From: an uncultured Flavobacteriaceae bacterium
Lineage (GTDB): Bacteria; Bacteroidota; Bacteroidia; Flavobacteriales; Flavobacteriaceae
Direction of reading: 5' to 3'
NCBI GenBank assembly: GCA_905381055.1
Contig: CAJPUR010000013.1
Coordinates: forward strand, 62,001 to 126,000
DNA length: 64,000 nucleotides
Position 1 is the stretch's first letter, and each line of letters begins with the position of its first letter. Positions 55,049 to 62,807 of this stretch are shown piece by piece. Both the position numbers and the translations under genes were made by a program. The notes under the pieces were generated by a model. The model searched no databases. It was not told the origin of the DNA and saw only the letters and a program-made list of their open reading frames with translations.

Positions 55049-56410
55049 TTAAAGAAAAAACGAATTTAACAATAAAATAAAAATTATTGAGAAAATAGAT
55101 TGAAAATGTATTGTATATATATTACTATTTATTAATTCCCTTTTATTATAATTCTTATATAATCCATAGAACACGTAAATCCCAAATATAAACAGAAATA
55201 ACAACGAAAAATCGTAAAAAGTAGAACTAAAATTCAACAAATTGTTTGAAAGAAATGGCTTGTATAAATACATAAAAATAAAAGGAGAAATAAGGAATAA
55301 TAGATAAATCCACCTAGAATTTTTTTTACCAATCATAACAACTAAATTATTTTTACTAGAAAGTTTATCTGAGGTATAATCAGGAAATTGATTAATAAAT
55401 AAAATATTAGTAGTTAAAAGCCCTTGTGGTATTCCTAATAATATAAAATTAAAAAAATCAGTAGAATAAAGTTCAATTGTAGTTGAAGAAATTGCGAAAG
55501 CAGTTCCAAGAGTTAAAAGGGGGCCAAAAGTTAAAAAGATTGTTAATTCGCCTAATCCGTTTCTTGCAGATAATCTAAGAGGCTTTGCGGTGTAAAAATA
55601 ACCTAAAAAGGCTCCAATAAAAGCAATAACTAAAGCGTTAATAATGTTAGAGAAAGAATTTGTAATGGAATAACTATTGTAAATTAAAATTGGCAAAGAA
55701 AAAAAAGTAAAAAGCAACATAATATTAGCAAGTTTTTTTGTTCCTTTTAATGAAATTAAACCCAATTCAACTGCTCTACTCCCTCCAGAAATTTGAGCTC
55801 CTTCTAAAATCTTAGAATTCATACCAGCATTAAAGTACTCATTGTTTAAACCATCAGTTCCGTGCTTAACATCAAAATAATCATTGTAAAGATTAGAAAA
55901 CAATTGAAGAGTAACAATACCAAAAACAGTTAATACAAGGTTAAAAATACTAAACAAATCATCTCCAATTCCTGCAAAATAAGATGCAATAACCAAAACA
56001 GGAAATAATGATGCAGAAGCAAATCCAGCTCTTGTTATAGCTACACCCTTAATTATTTTGGTAACTATACTTATTGGAACATCTACATTTTCATCAATAA
56101 CCTCAGTAATCCCACAATATCCTGTTTGAGGATTACTTTTACCATTGGCAAAATTTGGAGTTATTTTACATTTTGCATTAAATAATGTTCCATCCTTTTT
56201 TATAAAATTAGTTTTAGCCACATACTCACCTTTATCATTTGCGATTTTTAACCAGTTTAAAACATTTTGAATTACAATTTCACCAGGAGAAAATATTGAA
56301 ACTCTTTTCTTTCCAATTAACTCTTCAGGATCATATCCAAAGATTTTTTTAGCACCGTCATTCATCTTTAGTATTAAACCTTCCATGTCACAAATTATTA
56401 CACTTTTCAT
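55049..56410 (-). CDS. PAS domain fused to UbiA-family (MenA-like) prenyltransferase
   Basis: A 453-aa fusion. Residues about 1-108 form a PAS domain (VIICDMEGLILKMNDGAKKIFGYDPEELIGKKR ... NFIKKDGTLFNAKCKITPN ... GYCGITEVID). Residues about 120-453 form a UbiA prenyltransferase with about nine TM helices and both Asp-rich motifs: NDYFDVKHGTD (N176-D180) and NQFPDYTSDK (N340, D344, D348), the latter like MenA. MenA adds a polyprenyl tail to dihydroxynaphthoate in menaquinone synthesis. The gene begins 11 bp after a hotdog thioesterase of the DHNA-CoA type, which supports a quinone role. The ATG is firm. A cytosolic PAS may sense redox, oxygen or a ligand; the sensed signal is unknown. Confidence 0.8.
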   Translation of the reverse strand: MKSVIICDMEGLILKMNDGAKKIFGYDPEELIGKKRVSIFSPGEIVIQNVLNWLKIANDKGEYVAKTNFIKKDGTLFNAKCKITPNFANGKSNPQTGYCGITEVIDENVDVPISIVTKIIKGVAITRAGFASASLFPVLVIASYFAGIGDDLFSIFNLVLTVFGIVTLQLFSNLYNDYFDVKHGTDGLNNEYFNAGMNSKILEGAQISGGSRAVELGLISLKGTKKLANIMLLFTFFSLPILIYNSYSITNSFSNIINALVIAFIGAFLGYFYTAKPLRLSARNGLGELTIFLTFGPLLTLGTAFAISSTTIELYSTDFFNFILLGIPQGLLTTNILFINQFPDYTSDKLSSKNNLVVMIGKKNSRWIYLLFLISPFIFMYLYKPFLSNNLLNFSSTFYDFSLLFLFIFGIYVFYGLYKNYNKRELINSNIYTIHFQSIFSIIFILLLNSFFL

Positions 56411-56421
56411 TTTTATAAGTT

Positions 56422-56835
56422 TTATTTTTGTAAAGTTAAGGTAGTTAATTTAGCTATTGAAACAATTTCATTATTTTCATTTGTAATTTTTATATTCCAT
56501 AGTTGCATTGTCCTTCCGAGGTGTATAGCTTTTGCTTTAGCAATTATCTTACCAGAATTAACAGCTTTAAGATGATTTATGGATAACTCAATTCCTCTAA
56601 CTATCTTCTTACCATTTTTTAAAAGAATTGATGAAGCTGCACTTCCTACAGTTTCAGCAAGTACGGCAGATGCCCCACCATGAAGAATTTGATCAGGCTG
56701 AAAAACTTTTGGAGTAACAGGCATGCTTGCAACTAGAAAGTCCTCTCCTATATCAATAAATTTTATATCTAGAGTCTCAATTAAAGTATTTCCAATATTT
56801 TCGTTTAATATATTTAAAGCAATTTCTTTACTCAT
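56422..56835 (-). CDS. Hotdog-fold acyl-CoA thioesterase (possible DHNA-CoA thioesterase)
   Basis: A 137-aa thioesterase: VFQPDQILHGGASAVLAETVGSAASS is the key block, close to the QP-G-LHGGAS-VLAE-GS pattern of the DHNA-CoA thioesterase YdiI/MenI group, with the Glu nucleophile/base in ETVGS; then INHLKAVNSGKIIAKAKAIHLGRTMQLWNIKI. That enzyme frees DHNA from CoA just before MenA, matching the MenA-like gene that follows. The ATG at 56835 was preferred to a TTG one codon earlier. General PaaI-type thioesterase remains possible. Confidence 0.82.
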   Translation of the reverse strand: MSKEIALNILNENIGNTLIETLDIKFIDIGEDFLVASMPVTPKVFQPDQILHGGASAVLAETVGSAASSILLKNGKKIVRGIELSINHLKAVNSGKIIAKAKAIHLGRTMQLWNIKITNENNEIVSIAKLTTLTLQK

Positions 56836-56853
56836 CAAAACAGGTAATTAAAA

Positions 56854-56883
56854 AAAAACCACCAAATTAATTTGGTGGTTTTT
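56854..56883. terminator. Bidirectional-type intrinsic terminator between dnaK and the thioesterase gene
   Basis: AAAAACCACCAAATT / AATTTGGTGGTTTTT is a perfect inverted repeat centred at 56868/56869, with A-runs and T-runs at the ends, 8 bp after the dnaK stop. It should end dnaK transcription and separate it from the thioesterase gene. Confidence 0.85.
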
Positions 56884-56891
56884 AAATTGAA

Positions 56892-58820
56892 TTAATCTTT
56901 TACTTCCTCAAAATCTACATCTTGTACATCATCATCAGGTTTTTTGGAACTGTCGGAACTTTTATTTCCTTTTCCAGAACCTTTAGCAGAATTTTTTGGA
57001 TCTCCACTTGCCTCGGCTTGGGCTTTATACATTTCTTCGGAGGCATTTTTCCAAGCTTCATTGATTTTATCAAGTGCAGGTTCAATTTGAGCTAATTCCT
57101 TGGTAGCATATGCTTTTTTTAATACTTCAAGAGCCTCTTCAATAGATTTTTTCTTGTCTGCTGAAAGTTTTTCTCCAAATTCTTTTAACTGACTCTCAGT
57201 TTGAAAAATCATTTGATCTGCACTATTCAGTTTATCAGCTTGTTCCTTTGCTTTTTTATCAGATTCAGCATTTGCCTCTGCCTCCTCTTTCATTTTTTTG
57301 ATTTCTTCCTCTGTTAATCCTGAAGATGCTTCAATTCTAATGTCTTGAGTTTTCCCGGTAGCTTTATCTGATGCTGCAACTTTTATAATACCATTAGCAT
57401 CAATGTCAAAAGTAACTTCAATTTGAGGAACTTGCCTAGGGGCAGGCGGAATTCCATCTAGATGGAAACGGCCTATTGTTTTATTATCAGCCGCCATTGA
57501 TCTCTCACCCTGTAAAACATGTATTTCAACTGAAGGTTGATTATCTGCAGCAGTAGAAAAAACTTGAGATTTCTTTGTCGGAATTGTAGTATTTGCTTCA
57601 ATTAATTTAGTCATAACATTACCCATAGTTTCAATACCAAGTGATAAAGGAGTTACATCTAATAATAAAACGTCTTTAACATCTCCTGTTAGGACACCTC
57701 CTTGAATAGCAGCACCAATAGCAACAACCTCGTCAGGATTTACTCCTTTAGAAGGCTTTTTTCCAAAAAACTTTTCAACTTCAGATTGGATAATTGGAAT
57801 TCTAGTAGAGCCCCCTACAAGGATAATCTCATCAATATCTGATTTTGATAAACCTGCATCTTCCATAGCTTTTTTAACAGGAGTCATTGACCTTTTAACT
57901 AAATCAGCAGACAATTGCTCAAATTTAGCTCTGGTCAAAGTTTTAACTAAATGTTTAGGACCTGCGTCAGTAAGAGAAACATATGGAAGGTTAATCTCCG
58001 TTTGATTTGAAGATGATAACTCAATTTTAGCTTTTTCAGCTGCCTCTTTTAATCTTTGAAGCGCCATTGGATCCTTCCTTAGATCAATTTCTTCATTCTT
58101 TTTAAAATCATCAGCAAGCCAATCAATTAAAACTTGATCAAAGTCGTCACCTCCAAGGTGAGTATCACCATTTGTAGATAATACCTCGAAAACTCCATCT
58201 CCTAATTCTAAAATTGAAATATCAAAAGTACCACCACCTAAATCATAAACAGCGATTTTTTTATCTGTATTTCCTGCTTTATCCAAACCATAGGCTAAGG
58301 CTGCTGCAGTAGGTTCATTAATTATTCTTTGAACTTTTAAACCAGCTATTTCACCAGCTTCTTTAGTAGCTTGTCTTTGGGAGTCATTAAAATATGCTGG
58401 AACAGTTATAACTGCTTCTGAAACATCAAAACCAAGATAATCTTCAGCCGTTTTTTTCATTTTTTGTAGAGTCATAGCTGACAGTTCTTGTGGTGTGTAC
58501 ATTCTGCCGTCAATATCAACTCTTGGGGTATTGTTATCTCCTTTAGCAACTTTATAAGCAACAGTTGAAGCCTCTTTTGAGGATTCTGAAAATTTGTTAC
58601 CCATAAATCTTTTAATTGACGAAATTGTTTTAGTTGGGTTTGTGACTGCTTGCCTTTTAGCAGGGTCACCAACTTTAATTTCCCCACCTTCAACAAATGC
58701 TATAACTGATGGTGTGGTCCTTTTCCCTTCTGAATTTGGTATAACAACTGGCTCACTACCCTCCATTACAGAGACACAAGAATTTGTAGTACCTAAATCT
58801 ATTCCAATAATTTTACTCAT
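56892..58820 (-). CDS. dnaK: Molecular chaperone DnaK (Hsp70)
   Basis: A 642-aa chaperone: start [21 protein letters not shown], ATPase blocks [50 protein letters not shown]; linker [20 protein letters not shown]; substrate domain ([24 protein letters not shown]); lid and Lys/Ser-rich tail ending VDFEEVKD. Neither grpE nor dnaJ adjoins it. It is monocistronic: its own spacer upstream and a strong terminator downstream. No exact TAnnTTTG box is seen upstream. Confidence 0.98.
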   Translation of the reverse strand: MSKIIGIDLGTTNSCVSVMEGSEPVVIPNSEGKRTTPSVIAFVEGGEIKVGDPAKRQAVTNPTKTISSIKRFMGNKFSESSKEASTVAYKVAKGDNNTPRVDIDGRMYTPQELSAMTLQKMKKTAEDYLGFDVSEAVITVPAYFNDSQRQATKEAGEIAGLKVQRIINEPTAAALAYGLDKAGNTDKKIAVYDLGGGTFDISILELGDGVFEVLSTNGDTHLGGDDFDQVLIDWLADDFKKNEEIDLRKDPMALQRLKEAAEKAKIELSSSNQTEINLPYVSLTDAGPKHLVKTLTRAKFEQLSADLVKRSMTPVKKAMEDAGLSKSDIDEIILVGGSTRIPIIQSEVEKFFGKKPSKGVNPDEVVAIGAAIQGGVLTGDVKDVLLLDVTPLSLGIETMGNVMTKLIEANTTIPTKKSQVFSTAADNQPSVEIHVLQGERSMAADNKTIGRFHLDGIPPAPRQVPQIEVTFDIDANGIIKVAASDKATGKTQDIRIEASSGLTEEEIKKMKEEAEANAESDKKAKEQADKLNSADQMIFQTESQLKEFGEKLSADKKKSIEEALEVLKKAYATKELAQIEPALDKINEAWKNASEEMYKAQAEASGDPKNSAKGSGKGNKSSDSSKKPDDDVQDVDFEEVKD

Positions 58821-58880
58821 TTTTTTTATCTTAAAAGTTCATAAAGGGTATATTCAAGCATTATGCCAATAAATAATAAC

Positions 58881-58893
58881 TGACAGCTTGTCA
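58881..58893. promoter_or_regulatory. Palindromic operator candidate (TGACAGCTTGTCA)
   Basis: TGACA-GCT-TGTCA lies in the divergent spacer of dnaK and the YdeP-type gene, and it overlaps the TTG -33 element (58888-58890) of the latter's promoter. That placement suits a repressor of the oxidoreductase, though dnaK (61 nt away) could also be affected. The cognate regulator is unknown. Confidence 0.5.
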
Positions 58894-58919
58894 TAATTAA
58901 TTTTTTTATAATAAATTTG
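58888..58919 (+). promoter_or_regulatory. Promoter of the YdeP-type oxidoreductase (TTG-N21-TAAATTTG)
   Basis: TTG at 58888-58890, 21 bp, TAAATTTG at 58912-58919: both elements fit the Bacteroidota consensus. The -7 box ends only 4 nt before the ATG (58924), so the mRNA would be leaderless or nearly so. Confidence 0.6.
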
Positions 58920-58923
58920 GAAA

Positions 58924-61230
58924 ATGAAAAAAATCTTCAGAAATATCAATCCTCTCACCTCAAACAGATTAAACAATATTAAAATTAAAAAGCCCTCATA
59001 TAGTTCTGCAGGATTATCATCTATAAAATCCACTCTTTACCATATTTCAAAAGAAGTTGGAACTATCCGTGGGTTAAAAACACTTTCTAAGTTGAATCAG
59101 GTTGATGGAATTGATTGTCCTGGCTGTGCTTGGCCTGATCCTGAAAAAGGAAAAAGATCAAAACTTGGTGAATATTGTGAAAATGGAGCAAAAGCAATTG
59201 CTGAAGAGGCAACAATAAAAAGAGCTACTCCTGATTTTTTTAAAAAGCACAGTGTTGAAGAACTTTCAAAATGGTCAGACTTTGAATTAGGTAAGACTGG
59301 AAGATTAACTCGACCGATGATTTTAGATGAGAAAAAAAAATATTACAAAAAGATAAAATGGAAGAAAGCTTTTAAAATAATTAGCAACGAGTTAAATAAT
59401 TTGAAAACTCCTAATGAATCAATTTTTTACACCTCAGGAAGATCAAGCAATGAGGCTGCATTTTTGTACGGTGTATTTGCAAGAGCTTTTGGAACAAATA
59501 ATCTTCCTGATTGTTCAAATATGTGTCATGAATCAAGTGGAATTGCATTAACTGAAACTTTGGGAATTGGAAAAGGATCTGTTACATTAGATGATTTCCC
59601 TAATGCTGAAGTTGTAATCGTTATAGGACAAAATCCTGGAACTAATCACCCAAGAATGTTGACTTCATTGGAGAAATTAAAAAAAAAAGGGGGGAAAATT
59701 ATTTCGATAAATCCACTTAAAGAAGTAGGTTTAAAAAGATTTAAAAATCCTCAAAAAATAATTGGGCTTATTGGTTCAGGCACAGAATTAAGTGACGTAC
59801 ATCTTCAAGTTAAAATCAATCAAGATGTCCCTTTATTGAAGGCAATAATGAAAACATTAATTAATAAAAACACTAATAATAGTGTAATTAATGAGGAATT
59901 TATCAATGAGAAAACTTTTGGTTTTAAAAAATTCTTTGATGATATACAAGGTTATGATACTGAGGATTTAATAAAAAGATCTGGAGTTAAATTGTCAAAT
60001 TTTAATAAAGCAATAAATATACTTGAATCATCTAAAAAAATAATTATATGTTGGGCAATGGGATTAACTCAACATAAAAATGGTGTTGATAACATTAAGG
60101 AATGTGTTAACCTTTTACTTCTTAAAGGTAGTATTGGTAAAAAAGGTGCTGGAACCTGTCCAGTTAGAGGACATAGTAATGTTCAAGGTGATAGATCAGT
60201 AGGAATAATTCATAAAACCTCAAATGCATTGTCAAAGGCATTAAAAAAAACATTTCATTTTGATAGTCCAAAAGATGAAGGATATGATACGGTTCATTCA
60301 ATAAAGGCAATGTACGAGGGCAAAGCTAAAGTTTTTATTTCTCTTGGAGGCAATTTTTTGTCTGCTGCCTCTGATACTCTATATACTGCAAACGCACTTC
60401 AAAATTGTAATCTAACTGTTTCCATAAGCACCAAGCTTAACAGATCACATCTGGTAACTGGAAAAAAAGCCTTAATCTTACCGACAATTGGAAGAACTGA
60501 AATTGATAAATCTAAGGGGAAAAATAGATTTGTTTCTGTTGAAAATAGTATGGGAAGGGTACATGTTTCTAAAGGGACTCTCAAGCCTGCATCAAAACAT
60601 TTGATGAGTGAGCCAGAAATAATTTCCAAAATAGCTTATTATACATTAAAAAATAAAACTAGAGTAAAATGGCTTAAATTAGGTGCTAATTATAACTTGA
60701 TAAGAGAAAAAATATCCAAAGTATTTAAAGATTTTAAGGATTATAATGAAAATGTAAAGGATTCAGGTTTTTACCTTCCAAACAATTCTAGAAATGGAGA
60801 CTTTTCAAACTTATCCTACAAAAGAGCAAAATTTAGTGTTTGCCCCCTTCCAGTTCATAAAATTAAAAAAAACGAATTTTTATTAATGTCAATTAGATCT
60901 CATGATCAATTTAATACCACTATTTATGGACTTAATGACAGATATAGAGGGGTTTTTAATGAAAGGAGAGTTGTTTTTATGAATAAGAATGATTTAAAAA
61001 AACTTAATCTAAATTCTCTTGATCTTATTGATCTTGAATCTATTTATAATAAGAAAAAGCGTATTGCGAAAAAATTTCATGTTGTTCCATATGATATACC
61101 CTCCCAAAATTTAGCTTGTTATTTTCCAGAAGCAAATGTTTTAGTCCCCATCAATCAATTTGCTCATAAAAGTCATACGCCCATATCTAAATCAATTAAA
61201 GTAAAAATTGTAAAGCATAAGCTTTCATAA
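58924..61230 (+). CDS. FdhF/YdeP-family molybdopterin oxidoreductase
   Basis: A 768-aa protein of the YdeP branch of the DMSO-reductase/formate-dehydrogenase superfamily. Near the N-terminus lies DCPGCAWPD with Cys65 and Cys68 and a third Cys85 (EYCENGAK), fewer than the four Fe-S ligands of most FdhF. Molybdopterin domain blocks: IFYTSGRSSNEAAFLYGVFARAFGTNNLPDCSNMCHESS, VVIVIGQNPGTNHPRML, GAGTCPVRGHSNVQGDRSVGI, FISLGGNFL and the terminal cofactor domain with MSIRSHDQFNTTIYGLNDRYRG. No Tat signal, so cytoplasmic. Substrate unknown; YdeP is known for acid-stress association in E. coli. No FdhD-like accessory gene is in this window. Confidence 0.9.
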   Translation: MKKIFRNINPLTSNRLNNIKIKKPSYSSAGLSSIKSTLYHISKEVGTIRGLKTLSKLNQVDGIDCPGCAWPDPEKGKRSKLGEYCENGAKAIAEEATIKRATPDFFKKHSVEELSKWSDFELGKTGRLTRPMILDEKKKYYKKIKWKKAFKIISNELNNLKTPNESIFYTSGRSSNEAAFLYGVFARAFGTNNLPDCSNMCHESSGIALTETLGIGKGSVTLDDFPNAEVVIVIGQNPGTNHPRMLTSLEKLKKKGGKIISINPLKEVGLKRFKNPQKIIGLIGSGTELSDVHLQVKINQDVPLLKAIMKTLINKNTNNSVINEEFINEKTFGFKKFFDDIQGYDTEDLIKRSGVKLSNFNKAINILESSKKIIICWAMGLTQHKNGVDNIKECVNLLLLKGSIGKKGAGTCPVRGHSNVQGDRSVGIIHKTSNALSKALKKTFHFDSPKDEGYDTVHSIKAMYEGKAKVFISLGGNFLSAASDTLYTANALQNCNLTVSISTKLNRSHLVTGKKALILPTIGRTEIDKSKGKNRFVSVENSMGRVHVSKGTLKPASKHLMSEPEIISKIAYYTLKNKTRVKWLKLGANYNLIREKISKVFKDFKDYNENVKDSGFYLPNNSRNGDFSNLSYKRAKFSVCPLPVHKIKKNEFLLMSIRSHDQFNTTIYGLNDRYRGVFNERRVVFMNKNDLKKLNLNSLDLIDLESIYNKKKRIAKKFHVVPYDIPSQNLACYFPEANVLVPINQFAHKSHTPISKSIKVKIVKHKLS

Positions 61231-61241
61231 AATTAAATCAT

Positions 61242-61273
61242 TTTGATCCTTATTAACTATTTCCATACTTTTG
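61242..61273 (+). promoter_or_regulatory. panB promoter (TTTG-N20-TACTTTTG)
   Basis: TTTG at 61242-61245, 20 bp, and TACTTTTG at 61266-61273 match the Bacteroidota -33/-7 consensus fully. The panB ATG follows 15 nt after the -7 box. A TTG at 61271 in the panB frame lies inside the box and cannot be the start. Confidence 0.65.
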
Positions 61274-61288
61274 TTTAAAATTCAATTA

Positions 61289-62107
61289 ATGCCATCCATT
61301 AAAAAACATTATAAAAGGATCACAACTAATTCTCTTCTTGAAATGAAGAGAAACAAGGAAAAAATTGCGATGTTAACGGCTTATGATTATACATTTGCTC
61401 AACTAGTTGATGCCTCAGGTATTGATATTATTTTAGTTGGTGATTCAGCTTCAAATGTGATTGCGGGACATGAAACAACTTTGCCAATTACCTTGGATCA
61501 AATGATTTATCATGCTAGTTCTGTTATTAGAGGTGTGGAAAGAGCTCTAGTAGTTGTTGATCTTCCTTTCGGGACATACCAGTCAAACTCAAAGATAGCT
61601 CTTCAATCAGCAATTAAAATTATGAAACAATCTGGTGCTCATTCTGTAAAACTTGAAGGTGGAAGAGAAGTTAAAGAATCTATGGAAAGAATTATTCAAG
61701 CTGGAATACCTGTAATGGGGCATCTAGGTTTAACTCCACAGTCAATATATAAATTTGGAACTTATTCCGTTAGGGCTAAAAATGACGAGGAAGCTAATAA
61801 AATAATAGATGACGCAAAAATGCTTGAAAAAATTGGTTGTTTTGGAATTGTACTTGAAAAAATACCAGCTGTATTGTCTGAAAAAATTGCTAAAATAGTT
61901 AAAATACCAGTTATTGGAATTGGTGCAGGAAAAGATGTGGATGGGCAAGTACTAGTTCTTCACGATATGCTTGGAATGACTCAAGATTTTAGTCCAAGAT
62001 TCTTAAGAAGATATCTTAATCTAAAATCAGAAATTATTAATGCAATTAAAAAATATACATCTGATGTTAAGTTATTGAAATTTCCTAACGATTCTGAACA
62101 GTACTAA
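61289..62107 (+). CDS. panB: 3-methyl-2-oxobutanoate hydroxymethyltransferase
   Basis: Makes ketopantoate for pantothenate and CoA. The 272-aa barrel has KIAMLTAYDYTFAQLVDASGIDIILVGDS, NVIAGHETTLPITLDQMIYHASSVIRG, VVVDLPFGTYQ, AHSVKLEGGRE, VMGHLGLTPQS and VIGIGAGKDVDGQVLVLHDMLG, all classic PanB motifs. The ATG at 61289 (MPSIKKHYKRITTNSL) fits homologues and the promoter. It is followed at 19 bp by the RluA-type gene. Confidence 0.97.
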   Translation: MPSIKKHYKRITTNSLLEMKRNKEKIAMLTAYDYTFAQLVDASGIDIILVGDSASNVIAGHETTLPITLDQMIYHASSVIRGVERALVVVDLPFGTYQSNSKIALQSAIKIMKQSGAHSVKLEGGREVKESMERIIQAGIPVMGHLGLTPQSIYKFGTYSVRAKNDEEANKIIDDAKMLEKIGCFGIVLEKIPAVLSEKIAKIVKIPVIGIGAGKDVDGQVLVLHDMLGMTQDFSPRFLRRYLNLKSEIINAIKKYTSDVKLLKFPNDSEQY

Positions 62108-62126
62108 TCAAACTAAATAAAATCAT

Positions 62127-62807
62127 TTGGAAAATCTTTCTATATTGTATGAGGACAACCATTTACTTGTAATTAATAAAAGTCCAGGAATACTGGTTCA
62201 AAGTGATAAAACTAAAGATATTTCTTTGTTAGAGATTTGTAAAAAATATATAAAAAAGAAATATGATAAAAAATCAAATGTTTTTTTAGGTTTAGTTCAT
62301 AGAATTGACAGACCAGCAAGTGGTACAATACTATTTGCAAAATCCTCAAAATCATTATCTAGGCTTAACAATAAATTTAAACTGAGAAAAGTTAAAAAAA
62401 CTTATTGGGCAATTGTTCATGGATTAGTTAATATTAAAGAAAAAAAACTTACACATTGGCTTTTAAAAAAACCCAAACAAAATAAATCATTTGCATATAA
62501 AAAAGAGGTAAATCTTAGTAAAAAATCAATTTTGCATTTCAAAAAAATTCATTCATTTAAAAGTTATACGCTCCTTGAGATTAATCTAGAAACAGGAAGA
62601 CACCATCAAATAAGAACTCAGTTAAGCTCAATTGGATATCCAATCAAAGGAGACTTAAAATATGGAGCATCAAGGAGCAACAAAAATAAAAGTATTCATC
62701 TTCATTGCAGAAGTATTGAATTATTTCATCCAGTTAATAAAAAATTATACAAATGGACTGCCCCTTTACCTAAAGATGCTCTATGGAATGCCTTTCCTTG
62801 CGATTAA
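62127..62807 (+). CDS. RluA-family RNA pseudouridine synthase
   Basis: A 226-aa pseudouridylate synthase: SILYEDNHLLVINKSPGILVQSDKT, the catalytic Asp in VFLGLVHRIDRPASGTILFAKS, KKTYWAIVHG, LLEINLETGRHHQIRTQLSSIGYPIKGDLKYGA. It lacks an S4 domain, as in the shorter RluA-type enzymes. RNA target (23S rRNA or tRNA) cannot be set. The start is TTG at 62127, since an in-frame TAA lies three codons upstream and there is no ATG before conserved residues. It overlaps the end of the convergent gene by 38 bp. Confidence 0.92.
   Translation: MENLSILYEDNHLLVINKSPGILVQSDKTKDISLLEICKKYIKKKYDKKSNVFLGLVHRIDRPASGTILFAKSSKSLSRLNNKFKLRKVKKTYWAIVHGLVNIKEKKLTHWLLKKPKQNKSFAYKKEVNLSKKSILHFKKIHSFKSYTLLEINLETGRHHQIRTQLSSIGYPIKGDLKYGASRSNKNKSIHLHCRSIELFHPVNKKLYKWTAPLPKDALWNAFPCD

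Noticed and set aside
58852-58869. Sigma-54-like sequence upstream of dnaK on the minus strand (TTGGCATAATGCTTGAAT)
   Set aside because: The -24 part fits well but the essential GC of the -12 element is GA, and no sigma-54 activator gene is nearby; one by-eye match is not enough.
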